From NCBI RefSeq assembly GCF_014633365.1, contig NC_068347.1, forward strand, positions 34,700,116-34,764,115: DNA of 64,000 nt, in the 5' to 3' direction. Both the position numbers and the translations under genes were made by a program. This document shows, piece after piece, positions 1-12,007 of this stretch. Numbering within the stretch: the stretch's first letter is position 1; the number at the start of each line of letters is the position of its first letter. The stretch is from Diospyros lotus (taxonomy: Eukaryota > Streptophyta > Magnoliopsida > Ericales > Ebenaceae). Under the pieces are notes generated by a model, which saw nothing but the letters and a program-made list of their open reading frames with translations, had not been told where the DNA came from and ran no database searches.

Positions 1-50
1 ATCAGTGGTGCCAAAGTCAGGATGACGGAGTCTACCACGCAGTACGCCAT
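1..50 (-). CDS. 5' end of a fourth CC-NB-LRR gene, cut by the window edge
   Basis: The ATG is the complement of 48-50 and the frame runs off the left edge. The 16 complete codons read MAYCVVDSVILTLAPL, the same N-terminus as the intact NLRs at 16553 and 47452 and closest to the latter. The family is a cytosolic or plasma-membrane immune receptor, and this stretch is the first helix of its coiled-coil domain. The start is secure because the Met and the CTT-rich leader upstream are conserved in all copies. Whether the rest of the gene is intact cannot be seen. It is transcribed leftward like every other NLR here. Confidence 0.85.
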   Translation of the reverse strand, partial: MAYCVVDSVILTLAPL

Positions 51-1740
51 TACTGTGGAGAAATCTAGTTCTTCTTCTTCTTCTTCTCAATTAGACTATG
101 GCGTCGCTGAATCGACCTACTTTCCCTGACATGAGAAAGTATGTCTTTGCTTGACTTCTCAAAGTCTGTCTCTCCTTCCGTCTAGAGTTCTCAGAGTAAA
201 GTGCAGACCCCAGGTGGTGACTGCAGGCTTGAGAGTTGAAGACAGATAGAGACGGACACCTACTTGTCTGATTAGAGTGGGCGGTTGGTCAAAGTCGTAG
301 TCACTACTTTCCTTGACTTGACGGAGTCTCCTCCTCTCTCTTTCCCGTGTTTGAATGGAAATCAATCTACTGGTAGTGGCTGAATTTGACGAATCGCAGC
401 TCACTTTGTTTTTTTGTATTTTCTGAAAGCTCGCGCGGTAGACTTTCGCGTCCCAAAATTGAACTCTTCGGTTCGGTACGTTTCTCATTCTTGTAATTGT
501 AGTTATACTGCTATTGGATATATAGGTTTGTCAGATTGAGTGCATACTTTATTATATAAGCTACTTTATTATAACAATTGGGTGAAATGTTATAATCATG
601 TACCATCGGTGGCTGTTGTTAGATTAGTCACTTCTATTGAGAGTTGTATGGATACTTTAGGTGTTTGCAACTTGTCCATTTAAGATCAGTTGCGGAGAAT
701 TCAATTCCATTTATGATTGATTTCTAAAAATTTCTCCTAGTCTATTTGTCTTACCCACGGGTTAAAATATTTGCATCTCCAGGTCTAAGAGTTGTGTACA
801 TCTTGAGGCCACGGGTAATATATTTAGTCCCTTGCAGTTCTTTAGGCTGAATTTCTTGGATGGAAGAACAGGAGCTAGAACAGGTAAACTTTAGATGCAA
901 TGGGGTTAAACTGCAATGAAATTGCAGACAACACAAAATAAGTATTTCTAATCATCTAATTACCTGAATTCTTGAGGCAACTCCTTTTCATAAAATTGTG
1001 TTTTTGACTTCCTTTTGTTCTCCTTCACTTTTCATGATTTTTCAAATCATATTAGTTGATGATGTAGTGTGATTGAAAGAAATTAGTGTTGGTTTTAGCA
1101 TGAATCTTGTATTTTTAGGGGGCCAAGGCCAAGGTGAAGACATTGGCATAAGTTTGGACACCAAATAAGGGCACCACTATATATATTGTTTTTTTTTATT
1201 TTTTTTTATGAGAACTTCGTCGCTTGATCTCATAATTTTTAACAAAAAGAATAAATCTGAGTATAGTAGCTGCACAGAAAATAACTTTGAACTTAAGGAC
1301 TCAAATCGCCCATGACTCCCTCTAATCACTGACCTGGTTCATATTATCTGTTTTATCTACAATATATGCATATATATCTCATATATGTATATATGCATAG
1401 AACGATTTTGGAGCTCCCAGGCGCTCTGCTAATATTAATATTTATATATCATATATATATATATTAATATACAAATTGCCGAGAGTGAAAGGGAGAGGCT
1501 GTGCGTGACATTATATAGGAAGAAAAATGTGGTGAAAGCAACATTAGAATCATATCCTCCACACAAAGGGAAAGGAAGACAGACAGACAGCCCCATTGCC
1601 TTTAATTAGCTTTATTTTGGTTGGGTTGCCTTTGATAGAGAGGTATGGAATGTTCAGAGGTCTAGCTACGTTTGAATTTCCACTTGCCACAATATGTCAA
1701 TAATTCAAAGTTTGAACTTCCACTACCCACCCAAAAAAAA
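51..1740 (-). promoter_or_regulatory. Duplicated 5' flank and leader of the fourth NLR
   Basis: Immediately upstream of the start is a CTT-rich leader also seen before the other NLRs. The block then matches 47453-50780 closely (with element insertions there) and matches 16554-18200 and 33590-34600 in part. A conserved point near 475-480 reads CTTCG followed by GTACGTTTCTC, which looks like a splice donor on the plus strand. I see no convincing coding region. Small open frames here are not conserved between copies. Confidence 0.6.
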
Positions 1741-2456
1741 GGGATTTTTCAAGATAACGACAATCTTTATTATTCTATAAAAGTTAAGAAAGAATTGTTT
1801 TTGTATATAATTTTTTTAAATTCGTAACATTTCAACCACAAATAAATAACTTTATCGTTGGTACAAAGACTACCTCTCAATTTTGGCATTGGGTAAGCTT
1901 AAGCCACATAGGTCCCTACAAAGGGTCATGCTTGAACGAAGAAATAGTCCATTCATCATTAAATATTTGAATTCAAGTCTCCAACACATCACATGGCTCA
2001 AATACCTCACTTTAAGAGCAGATAGGGACTTGTGACTCGCTCATGCACTCACTTTAAGGGTAGAAATATCACCTCTTGTATTACATATTACGACGTTATC
2101 ATTACAAGATATAATAATATCTTCGATTTAGTGATTTTTTTTTTGAATGTTTATTTTTTTATAATTTTATTTTAAAATAAAAATTTATCTCATCTTTTTA
2201 ATTTTAATTAAATTAATTTATTTTAATCACTTTTAAATATTAATTAATCATTATCCATTATTATATTTATCTACAATATATACATGTATCTCATCTATGT
2301 ATATATACATAGAAAGATTTTAGGGCTCCTTTGCTAATATTAATATTTATATATCATATATATATATATCTATATACAAATTGTCGAGAGGGAGAGTGAG
2401 AGGGAGAGGCTGTGCATGATACTATATATAACATAATATATATTTATCTTGTGGGC
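1741..2456. other. AT-rich intergenic DNA shared with 50781-51540
   Basis: No gene is seen. The stretch is colinear with 50781-51540, including the paired TATATAT blocks around 1360-1470 and 2270-2380. The second copy carries an extra segment at about 51035-51117 that is absent here. Confidence 0.55.
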
Positions 2457-2494
2457 CCACCCAAAGCCCCATTTCTGATTTTTGATATGTCGCA

Positions 2495-2554
2495 GCGCAA
2501 TTGATGCCATAGGTTACGCGGAAAGCACAATTGATGCCCTAGGTTACACGAAAA
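2495..2554. repeat. Two-unit 30-bp tandem repeat
   Basis: Two adjacent 30-bp units begin at 2495 and 2525, each built on CAATTGATGCC followed by TAGGTTAC. They lie in unique sequence (about 2457-2770) that is missing from the paralogous block near 51540. No gene is seen in that 2457-2770 stretch. Confidence 0.7.
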
Positions 2555-2770
2555 CAAAAATGGTAAACGTTTTTTTATATAAAATGAAATGTCTTAGATT
2601 ATACAAAAATGAAAATATAAAAATAAATATTTTTTAAAAATAATAGACAAAATCTGAAATGAAAAATGTTTTGAAAACGTTTGAGCCGTTTCCCTACAAG
2701 ATAGTTGACGCCTGCAAAGTTGCCTCCCACCATTTTAATTTCCTTGGTAATTTCAATTTTTCCATTGCCA

Positions 2771-3501
2771 TTGGCAAATTCTATCTATAGCCCATAAATT
2801 TGCTCTTCACAGTCCACACCCTCGTTAAATTTTTTAATAATTTTAAAATTTTTATTTTACCCCCACAGCTCATAGCTCACTCTCTCATCTGACCGCCCCC
2901 GATCATCGGTCGTCGCCTCACCTCTCTTTTTCTTTCTCGTACCATACACACATACATATATATACATACGTGCAAGACAGCCATGGTCGGCCATGGCTGC
3001 CAACCCATTGCCATTACTGGGTCGACCGTGGCGGCCAACCCACACGCACGCATGCGCACACACACAGACACACTCTCTCTGTGTGACGACCGCGAGGTAG
3101 GTCGGTAATGGCAGCTGACCCACTGCCATTGCCAAGGTGGGTCAACCATGGTGCCCAACCCACCACAATTAGGGGATGGGATTCGGGGAATCACCACATA
3201 TCGGGGTTAGGGGGGTCCCCTCAACGACGATGGCGACATCGTGCCGCCATTAGCCGCAATGGTGATGGCCACGATCGCACGAAGCACCGACCTGGTGTGA
3301 TGATAGCAGTGGGTCAATTGCCATGACCGACCCATCTTGGCAATGGCGATAGGTAGATTGTCATGGCTGACCCACCTTGGCAATGGTGGTGGGTCAGTCG
3401 CCATGGTGGACCCATCTCGTGATCATGGCATAGAAAGAGAAAGAGAAAGAAAGAGAGAGTGTGTTTCCCCGATAGTGATGGGTTGGCCGCCATGGTTGCT
3501 G

Positions 3502-3532
<31 letters not shown>

Positions 3533-3656
3533 GAGTTTGTGTGTGTATATGGTGTGGGAAAGAAAGAGAGGTGAGGTTATGGTTGGCAGTTGGGGGTGGC
3601 CTGATAAGGGAGTGGGATGTGAAAATAAAATAAAAATTTTAAAATTATTGAAGAAT

Positions 3657-3690
<34 letters not shown>

Positions 3691-3729
3691 GTACCATGTA
3701 GTGAGCAAATTTGTGGGCTGAATTTGCCA
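2771..3729. mobile_element. MULE-like non-autonomous element with long terminal inverted repeats
   Basis: The ends are inverted copies: GGCAAATTC...AGCCCATAAATTTGCTC on the left and its near complement at 3704-3729 on the right. Homology between the arms continues inward for roughly 100 bp, including a perfect TTTTAAAATTTTTATTTTA stretch. Long inverted arms point to the Mutator class. The interior is GC-rich degenerate repeats built on GGGTCGGTCATGGC-like units and CA/GA microsatellites, with no transposase. Both flanks match the empty paralogous site near 51565-51595, except that about 14 bp there are missing here, so the target duplication is unclear. Open frames inside are low-complexity translations. 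Confidence 0.7.
3660..3689 (+). repeat. Homopolymer of 30 G within the right inverted arm
   Basis: Positions 3660-3689 are uninterrupted G. The left arm of the same element has only a short C-rich stretch at the matching place, so the tract is an expansion on one side. It could form G-quadruplexes. It could also be a sequencing or assembly length error. Confidence 0.9.
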
Positions 3730-5162
3730 TTGCCCATTTTGACCGTTGCGCAAGCGCATTAATTGCGCCTGTGAGCTGTGCCGAGAAGCCAAAGCTTTCT
3801 CTCCATTTGACAAGCTATTTTGACTTTTCAAAGTACCAATCTAATCCTTTTTCGATTTATGTAATTATTAATTTTTATATATAATATATATAATAATAAT
3901 ACAATTAATATTATATAAAAATTAATTATCGATAGAAAAAAATTTCTTATTTATATTATCCTGTTAAAATTATCATCAGCTATTAATGATAATTTAGTTA
4001 ATTGTTAACTTTTAACAATAATTTAATTTTTATTAATTATTAATAATAAATTAGGATACTAAATCAACTCAATATTACTAATTTGCGTATAATAATTAAG
4101 ACACGTCAAACTTTAAATGCTGATAGAATATTTCGATCAATAATGATAATCTCCTCATCTCTTCCAAGCTAACTACCTGCCTCCCACTTTTTTTTAATTT
4201 TCTTCTGTGATAATTTCAATTTTGCCATTGCCATTTTGTCCCTTCTCAACTGCCCATTTTGATCATTCCACAGGCGCATTAACTGCTCCTGTAAGCTGTA
4301 ATGAGAAAGGAGTCATGAATTGATCAAATTCACAACATTTGATAATTATGTTAAAATTTAATATGGTGTGATGGAGATGATATATTAGAATTTTTTTTAA
4401 TATCGAAAACTCTTTCTCGATCGTGTGTGTCTTAGCCAAGATTTTTTTAATTACTAACCAACTAAGATCGTATAGGATGTTTACTTCACGCAATTAAATC
4501 TTAAAAAAAATTAATTTTATATTATTTTTTACCCAAGCTCAACTCTCAAAATCAATCCAAAATTATTGTATTAAAGCTTAACTCAAATAGGCCAAATGGC
4601 CCATATCCACTAACTCTCAAGTCCTAATCTATTTTATTTTCAAATTTATCTCATTTCTTATTTTCTTTTTTAATTCTCACCCAATTTATTTGTAGACTGT
4701 AAAATTGTAAAACCTAAGAATCCAAAAAGCTATTTCGGCAAAATTTTAACACGGCGACAACACCAAGTCACTGACATCACTCTAGTAAGGCAAAACTCGG
4801 TAATGGTCCATCCCTTCTCATTGTTTACTTTCTTTTTTTTTTTTTGTTTGCCCAATTCCATTTCTTTGATTATTTCCCCTTCATATTTATTTCTTGTATC
4901 TTATTATAGAATGTAGACCATATTTAATCTTGGTATTTTCTATATTGTTAAGTAAATTTTGTTTCCATTTCTTTGATTATTTCCCCTTCATATTTATTTC
5001 TTGTATCTTATTATAGAATGTAGACCATATTTAATCTTGGTATTTTCTATATTGTTAAGTAAATTTTGTAAGATTTAAGCACAAAATTTTGAAAATCAAT
5101 AGGTAAAAAACAAGACTTCAGCCATTCCCTGTATCTTCAACGGATCGAAAGCTAAATTCTAA
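3730..5162. repeat. hAT-associated repeat block, copy 1
   Basis: This starts at a motif reading GCGCAAGCGCATTAATTGC and continues through AT-rich DNA to the hAT transposase remnant. The same block recurs at about 8165-10269, 18510-20289 and 51541-52929. No coding region is visible before 5163. It is probably the non-coding 5' part of the hAT element plus older intergenic DNA. Confidence 0.6.
4856..5069. repeat. Perfect 107-bp tandem duplication
   Basis: Positions 4856-4962 are repeated at 4963-5069 with no difference that I can see. The three paralogous blocks (near 10070, 20090 and 52730) have one unit each, so the duplication is private to this copy and recent. Confidence 0.9.
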
Positions 5163-5573
5163 ATGTCTTCATTCTTTGCTTTTGATAAAGAAAATTTAAT
5201 TCATTTTACCGAGTATTATCCCAAAATTTTTTTAAAAGTAGAGCTCATAGCACTTAATGATCAACTTCAAACTTATATTTTTTATATATGTTCCAACAAA
5301 GAGTTTGAAGAATTACGGGGTCTTAGTGAACTTGTACATGAGTTGATTATGACAAAAAAAAAATATAATGTACCTATTAGTTTACAAGCTTGTGTCTTTG
5401 GTATTAACTTTTCAGGTTGTTACTGCTATAATTGAAAGAATGTTTTCTACAATGAACATTATGAATAATTAATTGCATAATATGATTGAAGACATGAATA
5501 ATAGTTTAGTTGTGTATGTTGAAAATGATATATTTAATAAAATTAATAATGAGATCGTTATAAATGTTATCAA
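5163..5573 (+). pseudogene. hAT transposase C-terminal remnant, copy 1
   Basis: The translation contains FDKENLIHFTEYYP and ELRGLSELVHEL, matching the remnants at 10270 and 20290. The frame shifts near an A-run at about 5350, after which the hAT dimerisation signature continues as TATIERMFSTMNIMNN. The family is the ZMYM1-like group of hAT transposases, nuclear DNA-cutting enzymes whose C-terminal domain dimerises. Only the C-terminus is present, with a frameshift and stops, so it cannot be functional. The copy ends abruptly where an LTR begins at 5574. Confidence 0.75.
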
Positions 5574-6911
5574 TGTGACACTCCAACCCTACTATCGAGT
5601 GTCACCGTAACTCAAAGTTACATCAAGAGGTCCTATTTTGGAGGCTGGCTATGCCTAATAGCAGGGAAATGAAATAACGTAGGCTTCCTGGGTCGAATTC
5701 AGGGTTCACCGTCTCTGGTCATTAAGAACTCGAGATCTAAGATTCATAAACAGTGGAAGGACACTCGAGTCTCGTATCTGACCTATGCCCTATAGGCAGA
5801 CTAATAAATTGCAAATTAAATATATTTTAACTCACATACACAAAGACACGAAGTGTTCATTATTATTAAAAAAAAAAAAGTACATTTGACAAGTACAGAT
5901 GGTGTTCGACACAACTATTAAACAAAATAATTACAAACCACTCAACTCGCATTCCCATCATGGATTGCCACTCTCATCATTCGGTTGGTTGTCGACATAC
6001 ACCATTTTTTTCTTACCGAATCCCGAGTCATTTGTGTGGTTAATGGAAGTGAAGAGGTGAGTCTTGAGACTCAATAAATGTAATATATAATGCAGTAAAT
6101 TAATAAGCATGACATCATAAACCCTTACTTATCTTAGACTCTTGGTGGCCTTTAGTGGTTTTTTTTAAGACCTTATCTCGAAATTTCTATGGTTAGAAAT
6201 CCATTGCTTCATGCCTAAACACTCTCTCAACATCTTATGCAAACTATGACAAAAGTAATTTACACATAGAACATATTAAACCCTTATTTTGAAAAACGTG
6301 TCGCCTGATGACTTGTTAGACTTACCGTCGACGCACCTACAATTCCCTTAACAAAATATTTGTAACGTAAGATCAAGGAACTAATTTAGCAAGCCATAAA
6401 CTAAATTCACTAAACTACTTTGTTGTGTAATCCAATAAATTAGCCAATTCATTAATTGACTAATTCCCTAAATTAACTTATTTAAACATAATCTACTAAA
6501 TTAACTAATTTAAACAAACAATTTCCATGAAATTCACCTCTCTGCAAGTTGTTGAATCCTCTATAATTCATTTCTGCCTTTGCTTCCACTTGCCTTCAAT
6601 TCTTCATCGCCAGGCTCTTCATATTTATACTCAATTTGTAGCTCAGATCATTGCAAAATTCACTTGGTTTATTCATTTCAAAGCCCATCATTTGATAGCC
6701 CATTAAATTGACAACATCATTCATCTTCACATGGCAATTACATCAAAAAATGGGAAAGGAAATAGGCTTTGGCGGATAAGGCAGAGGCAGCCCCAGTGAC
6801 TGCCACATGGCGTGGCCAAGGCCAAACGCATGGGTTCCGCCTGGCACCTTGAAACGACGTCATTTGGAGCCTGGCTGAGTTTAATAAAAAACTCAGCCAT
6901 TTTTTATCAAA
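5574..6911 (-). mobile_element. Probable LTR (solo or truncated) of a fourth Ty3/gypsy family
   Basis: The left edge, TGTGACACTCC, interrupts the hAT remnant and is a typical reversed plant gypsy LTR end. Inside at 6058-6073 is TGAGTCTTGAGACTCA, the palindrome also found in the LTRs of the three larger elements here and in the same relative orientation. The right boundary is inferred only from the resumption of sequence shared with 21955-22031 at about 6912. I did not identify a matching partner LTR or internal region. A short perfect inverted repeat (GGCTGAGTT / AACTCAGCC) lies near the right end. Confidence 0.5.
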
Positions 6912-8164
6912 AGTATAAAAAATTCTTATCGACATTTTATATGAGCTGTCAACTTTTTTTTGCTTTTAAACTTAAAAATGGTTGATAATTTTTACTTTAT
7001 TTAATAGCCCATAAACTAAGACACAAAACGGTTGACAATTATCTTAATATCATCAATAATTTTGCCTTATATTTTTAAAAGATGTGTATGATTTTTGAAA
7101 TAATATTGACACATTTAATACAACAATTCATTTGATTTCAAAATAACTTTTTTTTGATATCATGATGTTGTTTTCCAAGGTGAAATATTTTTCAATATAT
7201 ATTAAAAGGAAATTTAGACTTTTTTCTTTTGGCATCATTGAAATATATAAAAGTTTTGAACAACAATATCATCAAAATTATTTTAGATATTTTATAAATT
7301 AATCTCAATGAACATTTTCAAATTCTAAAGAAGTTTTTTATCATCAAAACATTTTATTAAAAACAAAATGACAATATAAAAATATATGAGAATTTTTATA
7401 TTATAATATATAATATCAAAATCATTTATTATATATTAATTTTTAATATATAATTTTCTATATTAAAAAAATATTTATAAAAAGGCTCTTATATGTTTTT
7501 ATTTATACGTGTCTCCACTTTTTCATTTCTTATTTTTTTTTTAAAATGTTGTTTTTCTGTTTCCATTACTTATTATATTCATTTCTCATTTTTATTTTTG
7601 TGCAATCTAATTTCTATGAATTATCAAAATGTTTTTTATATATTTTATTTCAAAAAAATAAAAACTAACCCTATCAACAAAATTTGAACTCGTGGCTTTC
7701 AACTTAAAATTAACTTAATTTTATCATTATATCAAATTATATTTTTATTTAATTTTGTCTTAAAAATAAAAATTTAGCTATAATTACCAAATACTACATA
7801 AATTTTCAAAATTTTTATTTTTTTACATGCTACATAACACGAGCAAACCTTGAGTATATATATATTATGAAAATGTTATTTTAATACTTAAATTTATCAT
7901 TTTAATTGATATTTTATATTAATATGACATAAGATATAAAATATTAATACAAAATACTATCATAAATATCAAAGTTAAATGTTTAAATCACATATAGCTA
8001 TATAGTTATAACTTTGGCAAAATATAAATTTTAGTTATTGTACTTGCACGCTTTTTTCATTTAGATATTTGAGTTTTTTATTATTTTAATTATATCACTG
8101 AATTATGTAATTTTAAGTCAAATACATTCTTAAATTTTTTTATTTTAATTACATCCCTAAACTA
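6912..8164. repeat. Duplicated AT-rich flank, also at 21955-22031 plus 30285-31430
   Basis: No gene is seen. The sequence continues uninterrupted where the paralogous copy is split by RE-A between 22031 and 30285, which gives an empty site for that element. Its distal part (about 7830-8015) also resembles the DNA downstream of the NLRs at 12480-12680 and 43395-43610. It ends in the left arm only of the fold-back repeat that is complete at 31352-31715. Confidence 0.65.
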
Positions 8165-10269
8165 TGTAATTTTAAAGTAACAATCTAATCCCTTTTTAAT
8201 TTAGGTAATTATTAATTTTTATATATAATATATAAAATAATAATACAATTAATACTATATAAAAATTAATTATCTATAGAAATATTTTCTTATTTATGTT
8301 ATCCTGTTAAAATTATCATCAATTATTAATTTTAATTTAAGTAATTATTAACTTTTAACAATAATTTAATTTTTATTAATTATTAATAATAAATTAAGAT
8401 ATTAAACCAACTCAGTATTACTAATTTTATGCTACGCGTACTTTTGAGTATAAATTTTTAATTTCATAATTAAATAATAATTAAGACACATCAAACTCTT
8501 AATGCTATAGAATATTTCGATTAATAATATGATAATCCCCTCATCTCTTCCAACCTAACTAGACTCCCATTTTTTTTAATTTTCTTCTCTAATAATTTCA
8601 ATTCTGTCATTGCCATTTTGTCTCCTTCTCAACCGTCTATTTTGGGATGACTACTCTTGCACAGTCCCCAGTGTTTGTGTTTTCGATTACGTCATAAGAG
8701 ATAAATTGTAAGTTGAGCCTTTAACTCTTACACAATGTAAGAATTGAACTTATAACCTACTAAATTAATATTGATATATTACTCATTTGATCACTCGATC
8801 TATGCCCTAAACGCTTCTTAACTGGCCATTTTGATCATTGCACAGGCGCATTAAGTGGAGTGCAATTTTGTTCACCCCTTTAATGAGAGTGAACATAATC
8901 CCTGAGTATTTTGGGAGTTATGTCTAACAGAGGAGACAACAAGTAATAGAGGGGGTTGCCCCCTCCATTAAACATAACCCCCAAAATACATGGAGATTAT
9001 GTTCACCACGTTAAAGGGGTGAACAAAATTGCACTCCATTAAGTGCTCCTATGAGCTGTACCGAGAAAGCCAAAGCTTTCTCTCAATTTGACATGCTATT
9101 TTGACTTTTAAAGGGGCAATCATTTTTTTTTATAATTATTAGTTCTTATATACAATATATATGATATATGTATACTCCTTATATTATATCATTAAAATTA
9201 TCATCAACTATTAATAACAATTTAATTAGTTATTCACTCTTAACAATAATTTAATCTTCATTAATTATTAATAATAGATTAAAACACTGAACCAGCTCAA
9301 TGTCACTAATTCTGATGCTATGCTCACTTTTGACTTTGACATTTAAGTTTCATAGTTGAGTAACAATCGAGACAAGTCAAATTTTTTAACATCGATCAAA
9401 TATTTTGATCTACAATAAAGATCTTTTTATCTCTTCAAAACATTACAAAAGATCTTAAGTGACAATTCGATTATCGTGCATTATAATCCTTCCATAAACT
9501 AACATCTTGACCAAATAAGAGTCATAACTTGATCAAACTCACAAAACTCAATAATTATGTCAAGATCTAGTATGGTGTGATTGAGATGACACATTAGAAC
9601 TCTTTCTGGCATTGAAAACTCTTTCTTGATCGTGCATGCCTTGGCCAAGGTTTTTTCAATTACTAACCAACTAAGATCGCATAGGATGCTCACCTCACGC
9701 GGCCAAATCTTTAAAAAAAAAAAATAATCTAGTTTTATATTATTTTTAACCCAAGCTCAACTCCCAAAATCAACCCAAAATTATTGTATTAAAGCCTAAC
9801 TCAAATAGACCAAATGGCCCATATCCACTGACTCCCAAGTCCTAATCTATTTCATTTTCAAATTTATCTTATTTCTTACTTTCTTTTTCAATTCTCACCC
9901 AATTTATTTGCAAATTGCAAAATTGAAAAACCTAAGAATCCAAAAGGCTATTCCGATGGAATTTCGGCACAGCGACAACGCCGAGTCACCGACATCACTC
10001 TAGCAAGGCAAAACTCAGTAATGGTCCATCCCTTCTCATTGTTTACTCTTTTTTTTTTCTTGTTTGCCCAATTTCATTTTTTGATTATTTCCCCTTCATA
10101 TTTATTTATTATATCTTATTATAGAATGTAAACCATATTTAATCTTGGTATTTTCTGTATTGTTAAGTAAATTTTGCAAGATTTAAGCACAAAATTTTGA
10201 AAATCAGTGATAAAAAACACGACTTCAGCCATTCCCTATATCTTCAACAGCATCGAAAGCTAAATTCTA
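8165..10269. repeat. hAT-associated repeat block, copy 2
   Basis: This is colinear with the blocks at 3730, 18510 and 51541. It is interrupted by a MITE at 8857-9037. No coding sequence is seen before the transposase remnant. Small open frames are not shared with the other copies. Confidence 0.6.
8857..9037. mobile_element. Fold-back MITE with target duplication ATTAAGT
   Basis: The 181-bp element begins GGAGTGCAATTTTGTTCACC and ends with its complement. Almost the whole element folds into two arms of about 79 bp. It is flanked by ATTAAGT on both sides. The paralogous blocks have the uninterrupted site (GCGCATTAA followed by a GCTCC-like sequence near 4275 and 52145). It has no coding capacity. 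A related terminal motif occurs at 51100-51116. Confidence 0.85.
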
Positions 10270-10714
10270 AGTATCTTTATTCTCTACTTTTGATAAAGAA
10301 AAATTAATTCGTCTTGCTAAATATTATCCTGAAGATTTTTCAAGAGCAGAGCTCATGGCACTTGATGATCAATTTCAAACTTATATTTTTTATATACATT
10401 CCAACAAAAAGTTTGAAGAATTATAGGGACTTAGTGAACTTATACAGAAGTTGGTTGCGACAAAAAAAAAATATATAGTGTACCCATTAGTTTACAAACT
10501 TATGACTTTAGCATTAACTCTTCAGGTTGCTACTGCTACAGTTGAAAGAGTATTTTTTACAATGAACATTGTGAATAATCGATTGCATAATAGGATTGAA
10601 AACCAATGGAATAGCTTAATTGTGTATGTTAAAAATGATGTATTTAATAAAATTGATAATGAGGTCATTATACAGTGTTATCAAAGTATTAAAAGTTGTA
10701 GGGAACAATTATAA
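10270..10714 (+). pseudogene. hAT transposase C-terminal remnant, best-preserved copy
   Basis: One frame reads through FDKEKLIRLAKYYPEDFS and FEEL, then a TAG at 10424-10426, then an 87-residue stretch from 10451 containing YPLVYKLMTLALTL and ATVERVFFTMNIVNNRLHNR. This is the hAT C-terminal dimerisation region of ZMYM1-like transposases. The TAG is the only interruption in about 145 codons. The N-terminal zinc finger and the RNase H-like catalytic core are not present upstream, so this is a fragment. Confidence 0.8.
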
Positions 10715-11339
10715 AAAGTTTTTACATTTTAATATTATCGTTATTGTCTTATTTTTTAAATTTCATTTTTTGTATTTAAGTTCACCCCTACTAAATCAAA
10801 ATCTTTGTTCTACCCCTGTGTCGGAGGTCAATGGATTCCATCAATGATCACCTGCTCCATATGCCACTGAACATAGACCATAGATAATATTCCCACCTTA
10901 TATTCGGGTTATTCTATGTAACAACAAATCTTTGTACCAACGTACAAGACAACTGTGTCTCCTTTCATTCAAAGACTAATTACACAATTGAATATCAATA
11001 ACAGATCATTAATCCTCTCAGCCATATGATATGTTACATGCGTCACATTCGGTAGATGTTCAACCAATACCTACCCACATGTCTATTATCTGCATCTCAT
11101 GCAATATGGAATGTGACTCACCGTCCATTATTATTAACATCTCATACTAATCAATGATAGTAGCCCACGTGTCAATCTGTAATGGATTAATCATATTTTC
11201 CTTTTAAGAAATCTAAGGACCTGGAATTACTTAAAGAAGCCATGAGTTATAGATCTTTATCATATATTCTTAATATTTTAAGAATAAAATCATCAGGATA
11301 TCTAAAAACTCATTCATATATTATTGGAGACGTATTGAT
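10715..11339. repeat. Dispersed repeat shared with 20716-21350
   Basis: This stretch follows the hAT remnant in copies 2 and 3 and is colinear between them up to about 11340 and 21345, where they diverge. It contains no convincing coding region. It may be the 3' non-coding part of the hAT element or an old LTR fragment; I cannot tell which. Confidence 0.5.
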
Positions 11340-12007
11340 GGTAAAATGTGCATATGTTCACAATGATATTATTGATCATGCAATGCATAAGGGTTTGGGA
11401 TTATGGACTGGCACCGCTATTCTGCCAAGGGTGCACCCATACACCTTGGCCTAGTAAGGAGGCTGTAAAAATGGGGAGTAGCAGTTGGGTGCGGTCGACT
11501 CAAAACAAAATGATATGGAAAGGACATTTTGCATTTTGCATTCATGCACGAAATATATTTATTATTCCCTTACTTAAATGATTCATCATTTAACTTGAGT
11601 TTTTCCCCTGGAATATTCAAACATTCCAGATGGAGATAGTAGTAGAAACGAAGATGAATAAACCATGAAATAGTACTTAGCAGAGTGCATGATTAATGTA
11701 ATGTATGTTATGTAACCCATGTATTTAAGTTCTACTATTTTAAAATCTAAACGTTTTAAGGAATGATGATGTATAACCTTATGGTTAATGAGGATGTAAG
11801 AACTGATTTATGATTAATGTTAAGATATCAGGTTCGATTCTAACTTCCGCAATAGATGTGTATGATAATTCTCTTTCGAGATAAATTAATGAAAATTTTG
11901 GGATATATATGAAGAATGATATGGTTTAACTTTAGTTTGAAGGAAAAAAATTTACTATCTTATAATTGTCCCAAATTATAATGCGGCCGAGAAAGTGGGG
12001 CGTTACA
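11340..12007 (+). mobile_element. Probable gypsy LTR ending at 12007
   Basis: The right end reads GTGGGGCGTTACA, a typical plant Ty3/gypsy LTR terminus. Directly after it the sequence resumes colinearity with 42925 onward (AAAGA, then TATGCCTAATATC). The left boundary is inferred from the loss of similarity to the block at 21345. No partner LTR, primer site or polyprotein was found, so it is a solo or truncated LTR. Confidence 0.5.

Noticed and set aside
2857..3831. Overlapping frames in the MULE-like element, including poly-Pro and poly-Gly runs
   Set aside because: Produced by the G homopolymer and degenerate repeats; no transposase motif.
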